A stretch of 64,000 nt of DNA, from the NCBI GenBank assembly GCA_038229415.1, contig JBBROM010000001.1, positions 434,001 to 498,000 on the forward strand. The letters run 5' to 3'. Positions 26,458 through 34,855 of the stretch are shown one piece after another. The notes beneath the pieces were generated by a model. That model was not told the origin of the DNA, made no database searches, and was given only the letters and a program-made list of their open reading frames with translations. The DNA comes from JANXUR01 sp038229415 (lineage in GTDB: Bacteria; Acidobacteriota; Terriglobia; Terriglobales; Acidobacteriaceae). How positions within the stretch are numbered: the first letter of the stretch is position 1; the number at the start of each line of letters is the position of its first letter. A program made the position numbers and the translations under genes.

Positions 26458-27708
26458 GTGAAGATTCTTTACGTATCGCAATATTTTCCGCCAGAGATGG
26501 GCGCGCCTGCGGCGCGCGCGTCCGAGCTTGCGCATCATTGGGTGCAGGCGGGCCACCAAGTCACGGTGCTTACCGGATTTCCGAACCATCCCACGGGCGA
26601 GTTGGCAGCAGAGTATCGTGGCAAGATCTGGCGCGGTGTGGTGCGCGAAGAATTTCACGGAGCGACGGTGATTCGCACCTGGTTGTGGCCGTTGCCGAAT
26701 CGTAAAGCGCATGAGCGCATGTTGAACTATGGTTCGTTCTGCGCGTCCGCTGCATTCACAGGAAGCTTTCTACCCAGACCAGATGTAGTGATCGCGTCGT
26801 CGCCGCAGTTACTGGTTGGACCAGCCGGCTGGTGGATCAGCGCACTGAAGCGGGTTCCCTTTGTGTTTGAAGTGCGCGACTTGTGGCCGGAATCGTTGGC
26901 CGCCGTAGGCATGGGCCGCGAGGATTCATTCTTGTATCGCGCGCTGGAGAAGGTGGCGGGCTTCCTCTACCAGCGGGCCGATCTGATTGCGGTAGTGACC
27001 CCAGCATTCAAAGATCATCTAATCCAGCACTGGCAGGTGCCTGCTGCAAAAATCGCAGTAGTGGAAAACGGCGTGGAGACCAACATGTTTTCGCCAGACG
27101 TCTCTGGCGAGGAAGTGCGGCGTGAACTCATTGCCGCGCAAGATTCTGCGCGCGAGCGCTTCCTCGTCTGCTATGTAGGCACCATGGGTATGGCGCACGG
27201 ACTGGGTACTCTCGTGGATGCCGCCACGCGACTACAAACGACGCATCCCGAAGTTTTATTCGTGTTGGTCGGCGAAGGGGCGGACAAGGAACGCATCGCA
27301 GGCTTGATCGCCGAGCGCAGGCTCAGCAACGTTCAGATGGTAGGCCAGCAGCCGCGCGAGCGGATTCCCGCGTACATCCGGGCATCGGACGCCGCACTCG
27401 TTTTGCTGCGAAAAGCCGAGCTTTTTCGCACGGTGATTCCCACCAAAATGCTGGAGTTTATGGCGTGTGCGCGTCCAACGATTGTCGGCGTGGATGGAGA
27501 GGCCCAGCGCATCACTGAGGAGAGTGGCGGCGGTATCCATGTGGAGCCGGAGAACTGCGATGAACTGATTGCCGCGATTTTGCGCTTGAAGTTGAACCCG
27601 TCGCTGCGGGAGGGTATGGGAGCGGCTGGGCGGCGCTACATCGAAACAAATTTCTCGCGGCGCGCCAAGAGCGAGGAGTATCTGGAAGCCTTGCAAGGTC
27701 TGTTATAG
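26458..27708 (+). CDS. Glycosyltransferase family 4 protein, WbuB-like
   Basis: The frame is open from 26392, but GTG at 26458, 22 bp after the epimerase-like stop, starts the fold (MKILYVSQYFPPEMGAPAAR), giving 416 residues. VTVLTGFPNHPTGEL, PFVFEVRDLWPESLAAVGM and IPTKMLEFMACARPTIVG are hallmarks of the WbuB subgroup, whose members often transfer N-acetyl-L-fucosamine or similar. It is the last plus-strand gene before the convergent wza-like gene, 38 bp away. Confidence 0.9.
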   Translation: MKILYVSQYFPPEMGAPAARASELAHHWVQAGHQVTVLTGFPNHPTGELAAEYRGKIWRGVVREEFHGATVIRTWLWPLPNRKAHERMLNYGSFCASAAFTGSFLPRPDVVIASSPQLLVGPAGWWISALKRVPFVFEVRDLWPESLAAVGMGREDSFLYRALEKVAGFLYQRADLIAVVTPAFKDHLIQHWQVPAAKIAVVENGVETNMFSPDVSGEEVRRELIAAQDSARERFLVCYVGTMGMAHGLGTLVDAATRLQTTHPEVLFVLVGEGADKERIAGLIAERRLSNVQMVGQQPRERIPAYIRASDAALVLLRKAELFRTVIPTKMLEFMACARPTIVGVDGEAQRITEESGGGIHVEPENCDELIAAILRLKLNPSLREGMGAAGRRYIETNFSRRAKSEEYLEALQGLL

Positions 27709-27746
27709 CGCGATTGCAACTCGCTACGGAAATAATAGCCACTAAT

Positions 27747-28733
27747 CTAGCGAAGAAAAATCAACCCGACAGTCGCCGCAGTTTGAATGGCAACATCAGT
27801 CGCATGTTTGGCCGCCGACTTGGCCGCGCTGTCCGGGATGAACAGCACATCGTTCGGTTGCAGTTCCACATCGTCCATCTTCGCCGCAAGTATTTTTTTC
27901 AACTCAATCGGGTGCTCAACCGTCTTGCCGTCCGCCCCGCGGCGCAAGATGCGCGAGTGGGCAAGTGAGGCCGTCGGAGTGGCACCGCCAGCCAGGGCGA
28001 GCACCTTTAGCACAGTGGTGCCGCCGCCGCCTTCGAGCACAAATCCGCTGGGCCGGGTTACGGCCCCCACTACATAGACCACGCCAGCCTGTCCGACGGT
28101 GACGGTATCGCCACCACTTACCGTCATGCTGAGCGTGCTGGCGAGTTCGCCGGGCGTTGTTCCTGGGTGCAGGGGAACCTCCACAGGCTTATCGGGTTGA
28201 TCGCGATGGCGCACTACGATGCTGTCACCCGCCTTCGGGGTCAGGCCACCGGCGGCAGCGATGACGTCATATAACGTGCGTGCGCCCAGAACAGGGAACG
28301 TGCCGGGTCGCGAGACTTCGCCCAGAACGTTCACCGTTTGAGTGACAGACTCCAGTACAAAGATCGAAACCTGGGGGGCCTTGAGGTAGCCGCCGTCCAC
28401 CAGCCGGACTGCGAGCGCTTTTTGGGCATCCTGCAACGACATACCCGAAATCTTGACTTGGCCGGCCAGTGGAATCGCCAGCATGCCATCCTCGGTTACA
28501 CGAGACTTGGAGGTGAGGTCGGGTACGCCGAAGACAGAAAACTCCACCAGATCGCCGGGCCCGAGCGAGGTGGCACCTGCCGTCGTCGCTGCTGCGGTGG
28601 GGAGGGATGAAACCTGTACGCCAGTTACGGATACGCCTGCCAGCGGCGGTGTGGTGGGGACGGGAATTTGGCCAACTGCAAATGCAGGTAGGACGAGCAA
28701 CGAGGCGGAAAGCACGAAGCGAATATGGCTCAA
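27747..28733 (-). CDS. wza: Polysaccharide export outer-membrane protein, Wza-type
   Basis: A 328-residue protein with an N-terminal signal peptide (VLSASLLVLPAFAVGQ), a polysaccharide-export (PES) domain starting GPGDLVEFSVFGVPDLT near residue 58, and two SLBB domains (VNVLGEVSRPGTFPV near 134; VYVVGAVTRPSGFVL near 220). The start is TTG at 28733 with a GGAG site about 8 bp upstream. There is no lipobox Cys, unlike classical Wza. A C-terminal hydrophobic helix (about 308-328) may form the outer-membrane pore. It would receive polymer from the Wzc-type protein. It lies antisense to the rest of the locus, divergent from the WecA-like gene. Confidence 0.93.
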   Translation of the reverse strand: MSHIRFVLSASLLVLPAFAVGQIPVPTTPPLAGVSVTGVQVSSLPTAAATTAGATSLGPGDLVEFSVFGVPDLTSKSRVTEDGMLAIPLAGQVKISGMSLQDAQKALAVRLVDGGYLKAPQVSIFVLESVTQTVNVLGEVSRPGTFPVLGARTLYDVIAAAGGLTPKAGDSIVVRHRDQPDKPVEVPLHPGTTPGELASTLSMTVSGGDTVTVGQAGVVYVVGAVTRPSGFVLEGGGGTTVLKVLALAGGATPTASLAHSRILRRGADGKTVEHPIELKKILAAKMDDVELQPNDVLFIPDSAAKSAAKHATDVAIQTAATVGLIFLR

Positions 28734-29059
28734 AGAGTTAACTCCGTTCTTGCGACAGCGGCGCGCAAGTTGAACTCTGTCTGTAGTTTAGCACGAATAC
28801 CCCTGTGTAGACGGGGGTTGTTCCGCACTTCGGGCGTGGCGAGAGTAAGCGCCATGCATCGGAGAAGGCGCGTGGGAATAGTAACTTGGTGCAAAATATT
28901 GAGTTCCTATGGGCCATTCCCAAAACCTTTTGCCAATGGTAACGTTACTTAGGTCGGGTGCGACGACTCCTTGGCCCCTCGTCCTAGGCGGATCGCTCGC
29001 TGGTTCCTAGTCTCAAAGCGGTTCATTAGGAACCAACTCCGAACGCGTTTGAGGTTTTC
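28734..29059. other. Divergent intergenic region between wza and the WecA-like gene
   Basis: 326 bp without a supported gene. It should hold promoters for both directions. The only clear structure is the 9-bp inverted repeat listed separately. No convincing -35/-10 pair could be fixed by eye. Confidence 0.6.
29001..29035. promoter_or_regulatory. Inverted repeat upstream of the WecA-like gene (possible operator)
   Basis: TGGTTCCTA (29001-29009) and TAGGAACCA (29027-29035) are perfect 9-bp arms separated by 17 bp, so centres are 26 bp apart. It sits 25 bp before the TTG start, so it could be a repressor site or a leader hairpin. Confidence 0.4.
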
Positions 29060-30646
29060 TTGCTGACTCTGCTGATTCTCGGTGTATTTCTGGTGTGCCT
29101 GGTGGCCTCGTTCGCGTTGACCCGCGAAGTGCGCCGGCTGGCCACTGGCTGGGGCGTGGTCGCGTTCCCCACGGAGCGCCGGCACGTCCACAGTGCGCCG
29201 ATTCCTCGCTTGGGCGGAGTGGCGATTTATCTGGCTTTTGTGCTCGGTTCACTAGGCGCAATTCTGCTGGCTTACCGCTTTCCGCAACTCTCCATGGCAC
29301 TTGGCTTGTCTGCGCAGGTGCGTCCGCTGCTCTCGATTCTGTTGGCGGGGACGCTGGTGTTTGCGGTGGGCGTGTATGACGATCTTCGCAACGCCTCCGC
29401 GACGGCGAAGTTTGCGGTGCAAGCCGTTGCCGGAGCTTTGTTGTTCTTTAGCGGGCTGCGGATTCTGGATGTCCCTGTGCTTTTCGGAACCAACCACCCG
29501 GTGGGTGTGTTGGTCGGGCTGCCACTGACCATGCTGTGGGTCATTGGGATCACCAACGCGTTCAACCTGATTGATGGTCTGGATGGACTGGCGGCGGGTT
29601 CGGCTCTGTTCTCCACACTGGTGGTTTTCGTGGTTTCGATGGTGAGTGGAGCTCCGCTGGTGGTGCTGGTGAGCAGCGCGCTGGCGGGCGCGATTCTCGG
29701 GTTTCTGCGCTTCAACTTCAATCCTGCCACAATTTTTCTAGGTGACTCCGGTTCGCTGTTCATCGGATTTATGCTTTCGGCTTTGGCGCTACAAGGGGCG
29801 CAGAAGGCTTCGACTGTAGTCGCAGTGGCGATTCCGGTGGTGTCGTTTGGGCTCCCAATTCTAGAGACAGCGCTCTCGGTGCTGCGGCGGTTTCTGAGCG
29901 GGCGTCCGGTATTTACGGCGGATAAGGAGCACATCCATCACAAACTGCTGGAGCTGGGCTATTCGCATCGGCAGGTTGTGATCGTGCTATATGCAGTTTC
30001 GGCGATCTTTGGCTTGCTCAGCCTATTCCTGCTCTGGCCTTCCGGTAGAACCGTGGGCTTGGTGCTTACCATCATCGGCATTGGCGTGTGGATGGGTGTA
30101 CAGCACCTCGGCTACCTGGAGTTTGGCGAGTTGCAGCGGGTGGCGATGCGCACCATGGAGCAGCGCGAAGTCGTAATTAACAATCTGGCATTGCGGCGCG
30201 CGGTGGCGGAACTGGGAGTGGCCAGCGACTACCGGCAGATTTGCCGGGTGCTGGAGGCTGGATTTAACACCAATGACTTCGATGGATTTCAGTTGGTGGT
30301 GTTTCGCAATCCCAACTCGCGGGACTACCCGCCGATTCATCGCAATGCCGACCAGATCAGTGATGCCATGCACTTTGACTGGCGGCGGCCGGGGCAAACC
30401 GCGCTGCGCCAGGATCCGGCCTGGGAGATGCAGCTTGCGTTGACCACATCGTTTGGACGTCCGGCGGGTGCGCTGTTGGTCTATCGCGCCTATTCGGGGC
30501 GGCCGCTGCTGGTGGACGTCAATCTTCTCGTAATGGAATTTCCCACCGTGCTCACCGCAGCCATTGCGCGGGCTTTGCAGCAAGAAGCCCGGACTGCGGC
30601 AGAGAATGTGCCGCAAGGCGAGCCCGCCTCCATGCGGGTTGGCTAA
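29060..30646 (+). CDS. WecA-like undecaprenyl-phosphate sugar-1-phosphate transferase with C-terminal extension
   Basis: Residues about 1-345 are a polytopic MraY/WecA-type transferase. Motifs include FPTERRHVHSAPIPRLGG, the YDDLRNAS Asp pair, TNAFNLIDGLDGLAAG, FLGDSGSLFIGF and the HIHHKL His motif. It starts repeat-unit synthesis by loading GlcNAc-1-phosphate or a related sugar on undecaprenyl phosphate. Residues about 350-528 form a soluble tail not found in minimal WecA, with a GAF-like pattern (YRQICRVLEAGFNTNDFDG, LTTSFGRPAGALLVYRAYSG). The TTG start at 29060 is the first in the conserved frame and is uncertain. WecB follows by 34 bp, which fits GlcNAc/ManNAc chemistry. Confidence 0.9.
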   Translation: MLTLLILGVFLVCLVASFALTREVRRLATGWGVVAFPTERRHVHSAPIPRLGGVAIYLAFVLGSLGAILLAYRFPQLSMALGLSAQVRPLLSILLAGTLVFAVGVYDDLRNASATAKFAVQAVAGALLFFSGLRILDVPVLFGTNHPVGVLVGLPLTMLWVIGITNAFNLIDGLDGLAAGSALFSTLVVFVVSMVSGAPLVVLVSSALAGAILGFLRFNFNPATIFLGDSGSLFIGFMLSALALQGAQKASTVVAVAIPVVSFGLPILETALSVLRRFLSGRPVFTADKEHIHHKLLELGYSHRQVVIVLYAVSAIFGLLSLFLLWPSGRTVGLVLTIIGIGVWMGVQHLGYLEFGELQRVAMRTMEQREVVINNLALRRAVAELGVASDYRQICRVLEAGFNTNDFDGFQLVVFRNPNSRDYPPIHRNADQISDAMHFDWRRPGQTALRQDPAWEMQLALTTSFGRPAGALLVYRAYSGRPLLVDVNLLVMEFPTVLTAAIARALQQEARTAAENVPQGEPASMRVG

Positions 30647-30680
30647 GCATCGCTCGCCTTCCTTCCGTATCATCAAGACT

Positions 30681-31745
30681 ATGCACGTACTCCACGTAGT
30701 AGGGGCGCGCCCCAATTTTATGAAGGCAGCGCCGGTGCTTCGGGCGCTGGGGGCTATCGGCGCCACGCAGACGCTGGTTCACACCGGCCAGCACTACGAC
30801 GCCAGTATGTCAGACGTCTTTTTCCAGCAACTGGGAATGCCCGCTCCCGATGTGAATCTTGGGGTGGGTTCTGGCAGCCATGCCAGTCAAACTGCCGAAA
30901 TACTGGCACGGTTCGAGCCGGTGGTGCTACAGAGGCGTCCGGACGTGGTTCTGGTTTACGGCGATGTGAACTCCACGGTGGCGGCGGCACTGGTCTGTTC
31001 CAAATTGGGAATAAAAGTGGGTCATGTGGAAGCAGGGTTACGCTCACGCGACCGTTCCATGCCCGAAGAGATCAATCGTTTGCTGACCGATCAGATCTCT
31101 GACCTGCTGTTTACGCCTTCGGAGGATGGGGATGCGAACCTGCGTCAGGAAGGGATCGGGCAAGAGAAGATATTTTTCGTAGGCAACGTGATGATTGACA
31201 CGCTGGTTCGCCTGCTGCCTCACGCCGTGCCCCCCCCAGGTCTGCCCGGTCGTTACGCGCTGGTGACCCTGCATCGGCCCTCGAATGTGGATGATCCGGT
31301 GTGGCTCAAGAGTCTGCTGGGCGTGCTGGCTGAGGTCGCAGGCAAGCTGCCAGTAGTGTTTCCCGTGCATCCACGTACCCGACAGCGATTGCAGGAATCT
31401 GCCTTGGAGGTGGATGGTGGAAATTTGATCTTGCTGGAGCCACAGCCTTATCTGCAATTTTTATCTCTGCAAAAAGGAGCGGCGTTCGTCATCACCGACT
31501 CCGGCGGCATACAGGAAGAGACGTCTCACCTCGGGGTTCCGTGCATCACCGTGCGCGAAAATACAGAACGTCCGATTACCGTGAGCATGGGCACAAATCG
31601 CCTGGTAGGGCGGGACGTCGCTCGCCTGCGTGAGGCGGTGGAGCATGCCATGACCGGGCGCTGGAAGGCTGCTCGCCCCATTCCTTTATGGGATGGTCAT
31701 GCTGCGGAGCGTGTGGCGGAGGTTTTGCGAGTCCGGTTTCGCTAG
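30681..31745 (+). CDS. wecB: UDP-N-acetylglucosamine 2-epimerase (non-hydrolysing)
   Basis: The frame is open from 30564, but ATG at 30681 begins the conserved fold (MHVLHVVGARPNFMKAAPVL), giving 354 residues, close to the family norm. LVHTGQHYDASMSDVFF, VYGDVNSTVAAALVCS, GHVEAGLRSRDRSMPEE and ITDSGGIQEETSHLG are the catalytic and UDP-binding segments. It interconverts UDP-GlcNAc and UDP-ManNAc. It is the last gene of the EPS locus, coupled to the WecA-like gene, so the polymer probably contains a ManNAc-derived residue. Confidence 0.95.
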   Translation: MHVLHVVGARPNFMKAAPVLRALGAIGATQTLVHTGQHYDASMSDVFFQQLGMPAPDVNLGVGSGSHASQTAEILARFEPVVLQRRPDVVLVYGDVNSTVAAALVCSKLGIKVGHVEAGLRSRDRSMPEEINRLLTDQISDLLFTPSEDGDANLRQEGIGQEKIFFVGNVMIDTLVRLLPHAVPPPGLPGRYALVTLHRPSNVDDPVWLKSLLGVLAEVAGKLPVVFPVHPRTRQRLQESALEVDGGNLILLEPQPYLQFLSLQKGAAFVITDSGGIQEETSHLGVPCITVRENTERPITVSMGTNRLVGRDVARLREAVEHAMTGRWKAARPIPLWDGHAAERVAEVLRVRFR

Positions 31746-32256
31746 GCCTGCGCGATAATTTCCCGGTTCGGTACAGCAGCTGAAATTCCGCATATTCCTT
31801 TCTGCTATATCGCCAGCTTCGGCAAATGAATTGCAGTATGTGTAACAAAACCAGTAAGAAATTTATTGAATTATTAACAGAAAAAATTTGTGTGAGCCGG
31901 TTCGAGCCTTGCTGAATTGGTAGAATCACGCCGTACCCGCAAAAGCCCTTGAACGTCATGGTTTTTAACATGGCATGGAGTTACTTTCCTGCGTTTCAGG
32001 GATTTGTTACGGATGTTGTTTGACGGTCTGTCGCCAGTTTGCTGTATGAGTCGGAGGGGCAAGCCGAAGTAAGCCCAGGAAATCGAGAGTCGCTTGCCTG
32101 TTGCCGACAGGCAAGTGCCAGTCCGGTGGAGGTTCGTTGCTCCGTCTCCCAACCCACGGGTGCCGGGCCTCTGCAAACGGCGATGGCAGTGCTGCTTAAC
32201 TTGATGCGCCAAGGCGGAATGCCGCCTGGTCTTGCTGGCTGTCCGGAGGACGTTCG
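31746..32256 (+). other. Gene-poor leader with several predicted RNA stems
   Basis: No supported long coding frame in about 510 bp. The first 150 bp are AT-rich. The second half holds several stems on the plus strand: CTTGCCTGT (32093-32101) with ACAGGCAAG (32107-32115), GGGC with GCCC around 32057-32076, and AGGCGG with CCGCCT just before 32230. It ends at a GGAGGA ribosome-binding site for the 46-residue frame. It may be a structured 5' leader or a separate small RNA. I could not match it to a riboswitch class. Confidence 0.35.
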
Positions 32257-32397
32257 ATGCTTGCTTGGGTCACCGCTGTGCTGTGGCTTCAACCCACTCT
32301 GGCCGTAGCGGGGGAAGCTTCGTTGTTCGTGTTTGGTTTTTCCGCGGGATTTGTTGCCGGTGCATACTTCTTGGGCTGCGTCCGGCGTTCCAACTAG
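32257..32397 (+). CDS. Putative 46-residue single-pass membrane peptide
   Basis: An ATG at 32257 sits 6 bp after a CCGGAGGA ribosome-binding site. The frame encodes a short hydrophobic segment, a small linker (VAGEAS), then LFVFGFSAGFVAGAYFLGC as a clear transmembrane helix, and a basic end (VRRSN). A strong hairpin follows 22 bp after the stop. The good start signal, membrane-helix composition and downstream hairpin argue that it is a real gene. No family is recognised. Confidence 0.5.
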   Translation: MLAWVTAVLWLQPTLAVAGEASLFVFGFSAGFVAGAYFLGCVRRSN

Positions 32398-32418
32398 AGG
32401 CGTTCTAGGATTTTATAA

Positions 32419-32452
32419 GACGGCGCGGCTCCATTCGTGGAGCCGCGCCGTC
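32419..32452. terminator. Perfect 15-bp hairpin with TTCG loop
   Basis: GACGGCGCGGCTCCA and its complement flank a TTCG tetraloop. It is very stable but lacks a following T-run (TCCGTTGC), so it may stop transcription weakly or act as an RNA 3'-end stabiliser for the small upstream frame. Confidence 0.5.
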
Positions 32453-32571
32453 TCCGTTGCACTTGCAGAAAACCACCCTCCCGTTGCAACTGCAGTTTTT
32501 GCCTATTTGCTCGGCCTGTCCCCGCGTGTTCACTTCCAGTTTTCCCTCCGTAGGTATATAAGAGTCTTCTC

Positions 32572-34326
32572 ATGCTTAAGACTCAATTCGTTCGTCTTTT
32601 GATTGTTCTCTGTTGCTTCATCGCAGTTCGTCCAGCCATGGCTGCTGCCGCGACCGCCGAGCAGATGTCCCTGCCCGCAGCCGCCGAGGAGTTCAACGCA
32701 CTGGCTCGTGAGTTCTGGTCGTGGCGCTCGGCGGAGATGCCGTTTGGGGGCGATGATATTCCGCGCCTGGAGCGGCCCACGCTATGGCACGCCGATTGGT
32801 CGCCTGCGGCGGTTGCTGGCTATAAGCAGGATGTGGCCCAGTTTGAGCAGCGCTGGCACAAATTGCAGCCCGCCGTCGCCCAGTGGCCTGTACCCGCGCA
32901 GGTGGACTACCGTCTGATCGGCTCGGCGATTGCCCGCGCGCATTGGGAGTTGAACATCACCCGCATGTGGCAGCGGCATCCCGGATTTTATGTGGATCAG
33001 ACGTTGGGAGCGGTGCTGGAACCGCTCTTACTGCCTCCGCCGTTCGCTAAGTCACGCGCGGAAGAAGTGCTGCGGCGCTTGCAAACGATTCCCGGCACTC
33101 TTGCGGACGGCCAGAAAAATCTGAGTGAGCCGCGCCAACCCTTTGCTCGGCTTGCGATTAACACACTGGAGGACATTCAGCCGAAGTTGTCGCACTCCAT
33201 GGCCGCACTGCGGCCGGAATTGGCGAAGTCACTTTCACCGGCACAACTGACGCAGTTCGACACAGCGACAAAGCAAGCTGGCGATGCCCTGGCGGCGTAC
33301 GCAACGTGGCTACAGCAGCGGCTACCCAATATGAGACAGGAAACTGCCGTGGGTCGCGAGGGCTATACCTATTTTCTGCATCATGTGGCGCTGCTGCCCT
33401 ATTCGCCCGAAGACTTGCTGGCAATGGCGCGGCAGGAGTGGGAGCGCACCGTCGCGTTCGGGGTGTATGAAGAGCATCGCAACACCGGGTTGCCGCAGTT
33501 GGGGTTCTTTCCGGACACGCAAACTCAGATGCAGCATGAAGTTCACGACGAGGCGGCGATCCGCAAATTCTTGGAAGCGCACGGCGTGATGAGTGTGCCC
33601 GGTTGGGTACAGCACTACGCTTTCCTGCCCCAGCCAGCCTATCTAGATGTGTTTGACGGAGTCGGCGAACTGGATGACTTTACGTCGGCCAGCCGGTTGA
33701 CGGAAAATTGCACACGCTATGTGACGCCGCCTTCGCCGAACGCGGGTTACTTTGGTCGCACCATGGCGCAGGATCCGCGTCCGCTGATTGTGCATGAGGG
33801 CGTGCCTGGCCATTACTTTCAGCTGGCGCGCTCGTGGGCGAATCCCGACCCTATCCGGCGGCACTATTATGATTCGAGCGCCAACGAGGGCATCGGGTTT
33901 TACGCGGAAGAGATGATGCTGAACAACGGATTGTTCGACGACAGTCCGCGAACGCGCGAGATTATCTACAGCTTTGCGCGTTTGCGGGCGCTGCGCGTGG
34001 AAGTGGACGTGAAGCTGGCGCTAGGCGAGTTCAGCGTAGAGCAGGCGGCGGACTATCTGAAGACTTACGTGCCGATGGACGCGCTGACGGCGGGGCGCGA
34101 AGCGGCGCTGTTTTCCGCGACTCCGGGACAGGCCATCAGCTACCAGATTGGCAAGCGGCAGGTGCTGAAGTTTCTTGCCGACAGCAAGCGCAAAATGGGA
34201 GACAACTTTAGCCAGAAAGAGTTCCACGATTTTGTGTGGGTGAACGGCAATGTGCCGATAGCGTTACAGCGGTGGGAGTATCTGGGGTTGAAGGACGAGG
34301 TGGATGCGCTTGACGGCACTAGGTAG
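32572..34326 (+). CDS. DUF885 family exported protein, putative metallopeptidase
   Basis: A 584-residue protein with a signal peptide (LLIVLCCFIAVRPAMAA). The family's zinc-site motif appears as IVHEGVPGHYFQLA (HE-x-x-P-G-H, about residue 405), with downstream acidic residues in SSANEGIGFYAEEMMLNNG that commonly give the third ligand. This matches DUF885 proteins, thought to be M32/gluzincin-like peptidases of the periplasm. Upstream spacing shows its own promoter is likely. Its stop lies within the start of the next hypothetical frame. Function beyond peptidase-like is unknown. Confidence 0.88.
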   Translation: MLKTQFVRLLIVLCCFIAVRPAMAAAATAEQMSLPAAAEEFNALAREFWSWRSAEMPFGGDDIPRLERPTLWHADWSPAAVAGYKQDVAQFEQRWHKLQPAVAQWPVPAQVDYRLIGSAIARAHWELNITRMWQRHPGFYVDQTLGAVLEPLLLPPPFAKSRAEEVLRRLQTIPGTLADGQKNLSEPRQPFARLAINTLEDIQPKLSHSMAALRPELAKSLSPAQLTQFDTATKQAGDALAAYATWLQQRLPNMRQETAVGREGYTYFLHHVALLPYSPEDLLAMARQEWERTVAFGVYEEHRNTGLPQLGFFPDTQTQMQHEVHDEAAIRKFLEAHGVMSVPGWVQHYAFLPQPAYLDVFDGVGELDDFTSASRLTENCTRYVTPPSPNAGYFGRTMAQDPRPLIVHEGVPGHYFQLARSWANPDPIRRHYYDSSANEGIGFYAEEMMLNNGLFDDSPRTREIIYSFARLRALRVEVDVKLALGEFSVEQAADYLKTYVPMDALTAGREAALFSATPGQAISYQIGKRQVLKFLADSKRKMGDNFSQKEFHDFVWVNGNVPIALQRWEYLGLKDEVDALDGTR

Positions 34327-34855
34327 TTTATTTCGATTGTTTAGCAGTAGGGGCCATCGCACGATTGATCAACTGGTTGGGTTTCAGATCAGGATATATA
34401 TGCCTGATCCAGACTGGTTCTCTGAGAACGGGCCGGGTCCTCATATGGGCGCTGTGCTCGCGACAAGTGTAGATCCGTCCTTGGGGCATCCCTGTGCGTT
34501 GATAGAAATTAGCCGCCCCCTGCGATATTCTGGCCATGAGCATCGCTACTTTATCGTGAGCGCGCGGCTCCATCGCTACGACTTGGTTGGGTTGCTCGAC
34601 GGTTCGCAAGTTGGCTGCTATGGCTATGCCGTTCCGGTTGAGCGGGCGTTCGGACAGAATCCTACTGATTTGAGTTGGCAGCCTGGTGATACCGGTTTCA
34701 TCGGGATGATCGAGAGAGTGAGACCAAAATGGGAACCACGAAAGAAAACGCGAAACCGCGCTGCGTATGGGCGCAGAAGGCGCTTGACGTCAGCTATCAC
34801 GACAAGGAGTGGGGTCGGCCCGTGCATGACGACAACGTGTTCTTCGAGTTCCTGA
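34304..34855 (+). CDS. Hypothetical protein with a tail overlapping the Tag gene
   Basis: A 183-residue frame. Residues about 20-140 look like a compact globular protein (FQIRIYMPDPDWFSENG, SRPLRYSGHEHRYFIVSARL, WQPGDTGFIGMIERV). The last 42 residues are Arg/Ser/Thr-rich (GRRRRLTS) and simply read the tag gene in another frame. The frame overlaps DUF885 by 23 nt and tag by 127 nt. An in-frame ATG at 34400 is an alternative start. Either the original stop has been lost, or the stop codon lies inside tag by chance. No family is recognised. Confidence 0.5.
   Translation: MRLTALGSLFRLFSSRGHRTIDQLVGFQIRIYMPDPDWFSENGPGPHMGAVLATSVDPSLGHPCALIEISRPLRYSGHEHRYFIVSARLHRYDLVGLLDGSQVGCYGYAVPVERAFGQNPTDLSWQPGDTGFIGMIERVRPKWEPRKKTRNRAAYGRRRRLTSAITTRSGVGPCMTTTCSSSS

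Noticed and set aside
27747..28733. Lipoprotein Wza
   Set aside because: A signal peptide is present but no lipobox Cys follows.
31888..31960. tRNA-like words (GGTTCGAGCC and TTGGTAGA) in the gap after wecB
   Set aside because: They are in the wrong order for a tRNA and no acceptor stem or anticodon arm can be formed.
32041..32160. Possible cobalamin or c-di-GMP riboswitch
   Set aside because: Some fragments (AAGCCCAGGA, GCCAGTCCGG) recall the B12 core, but spacing and the remaining conserved boxes do not fit.
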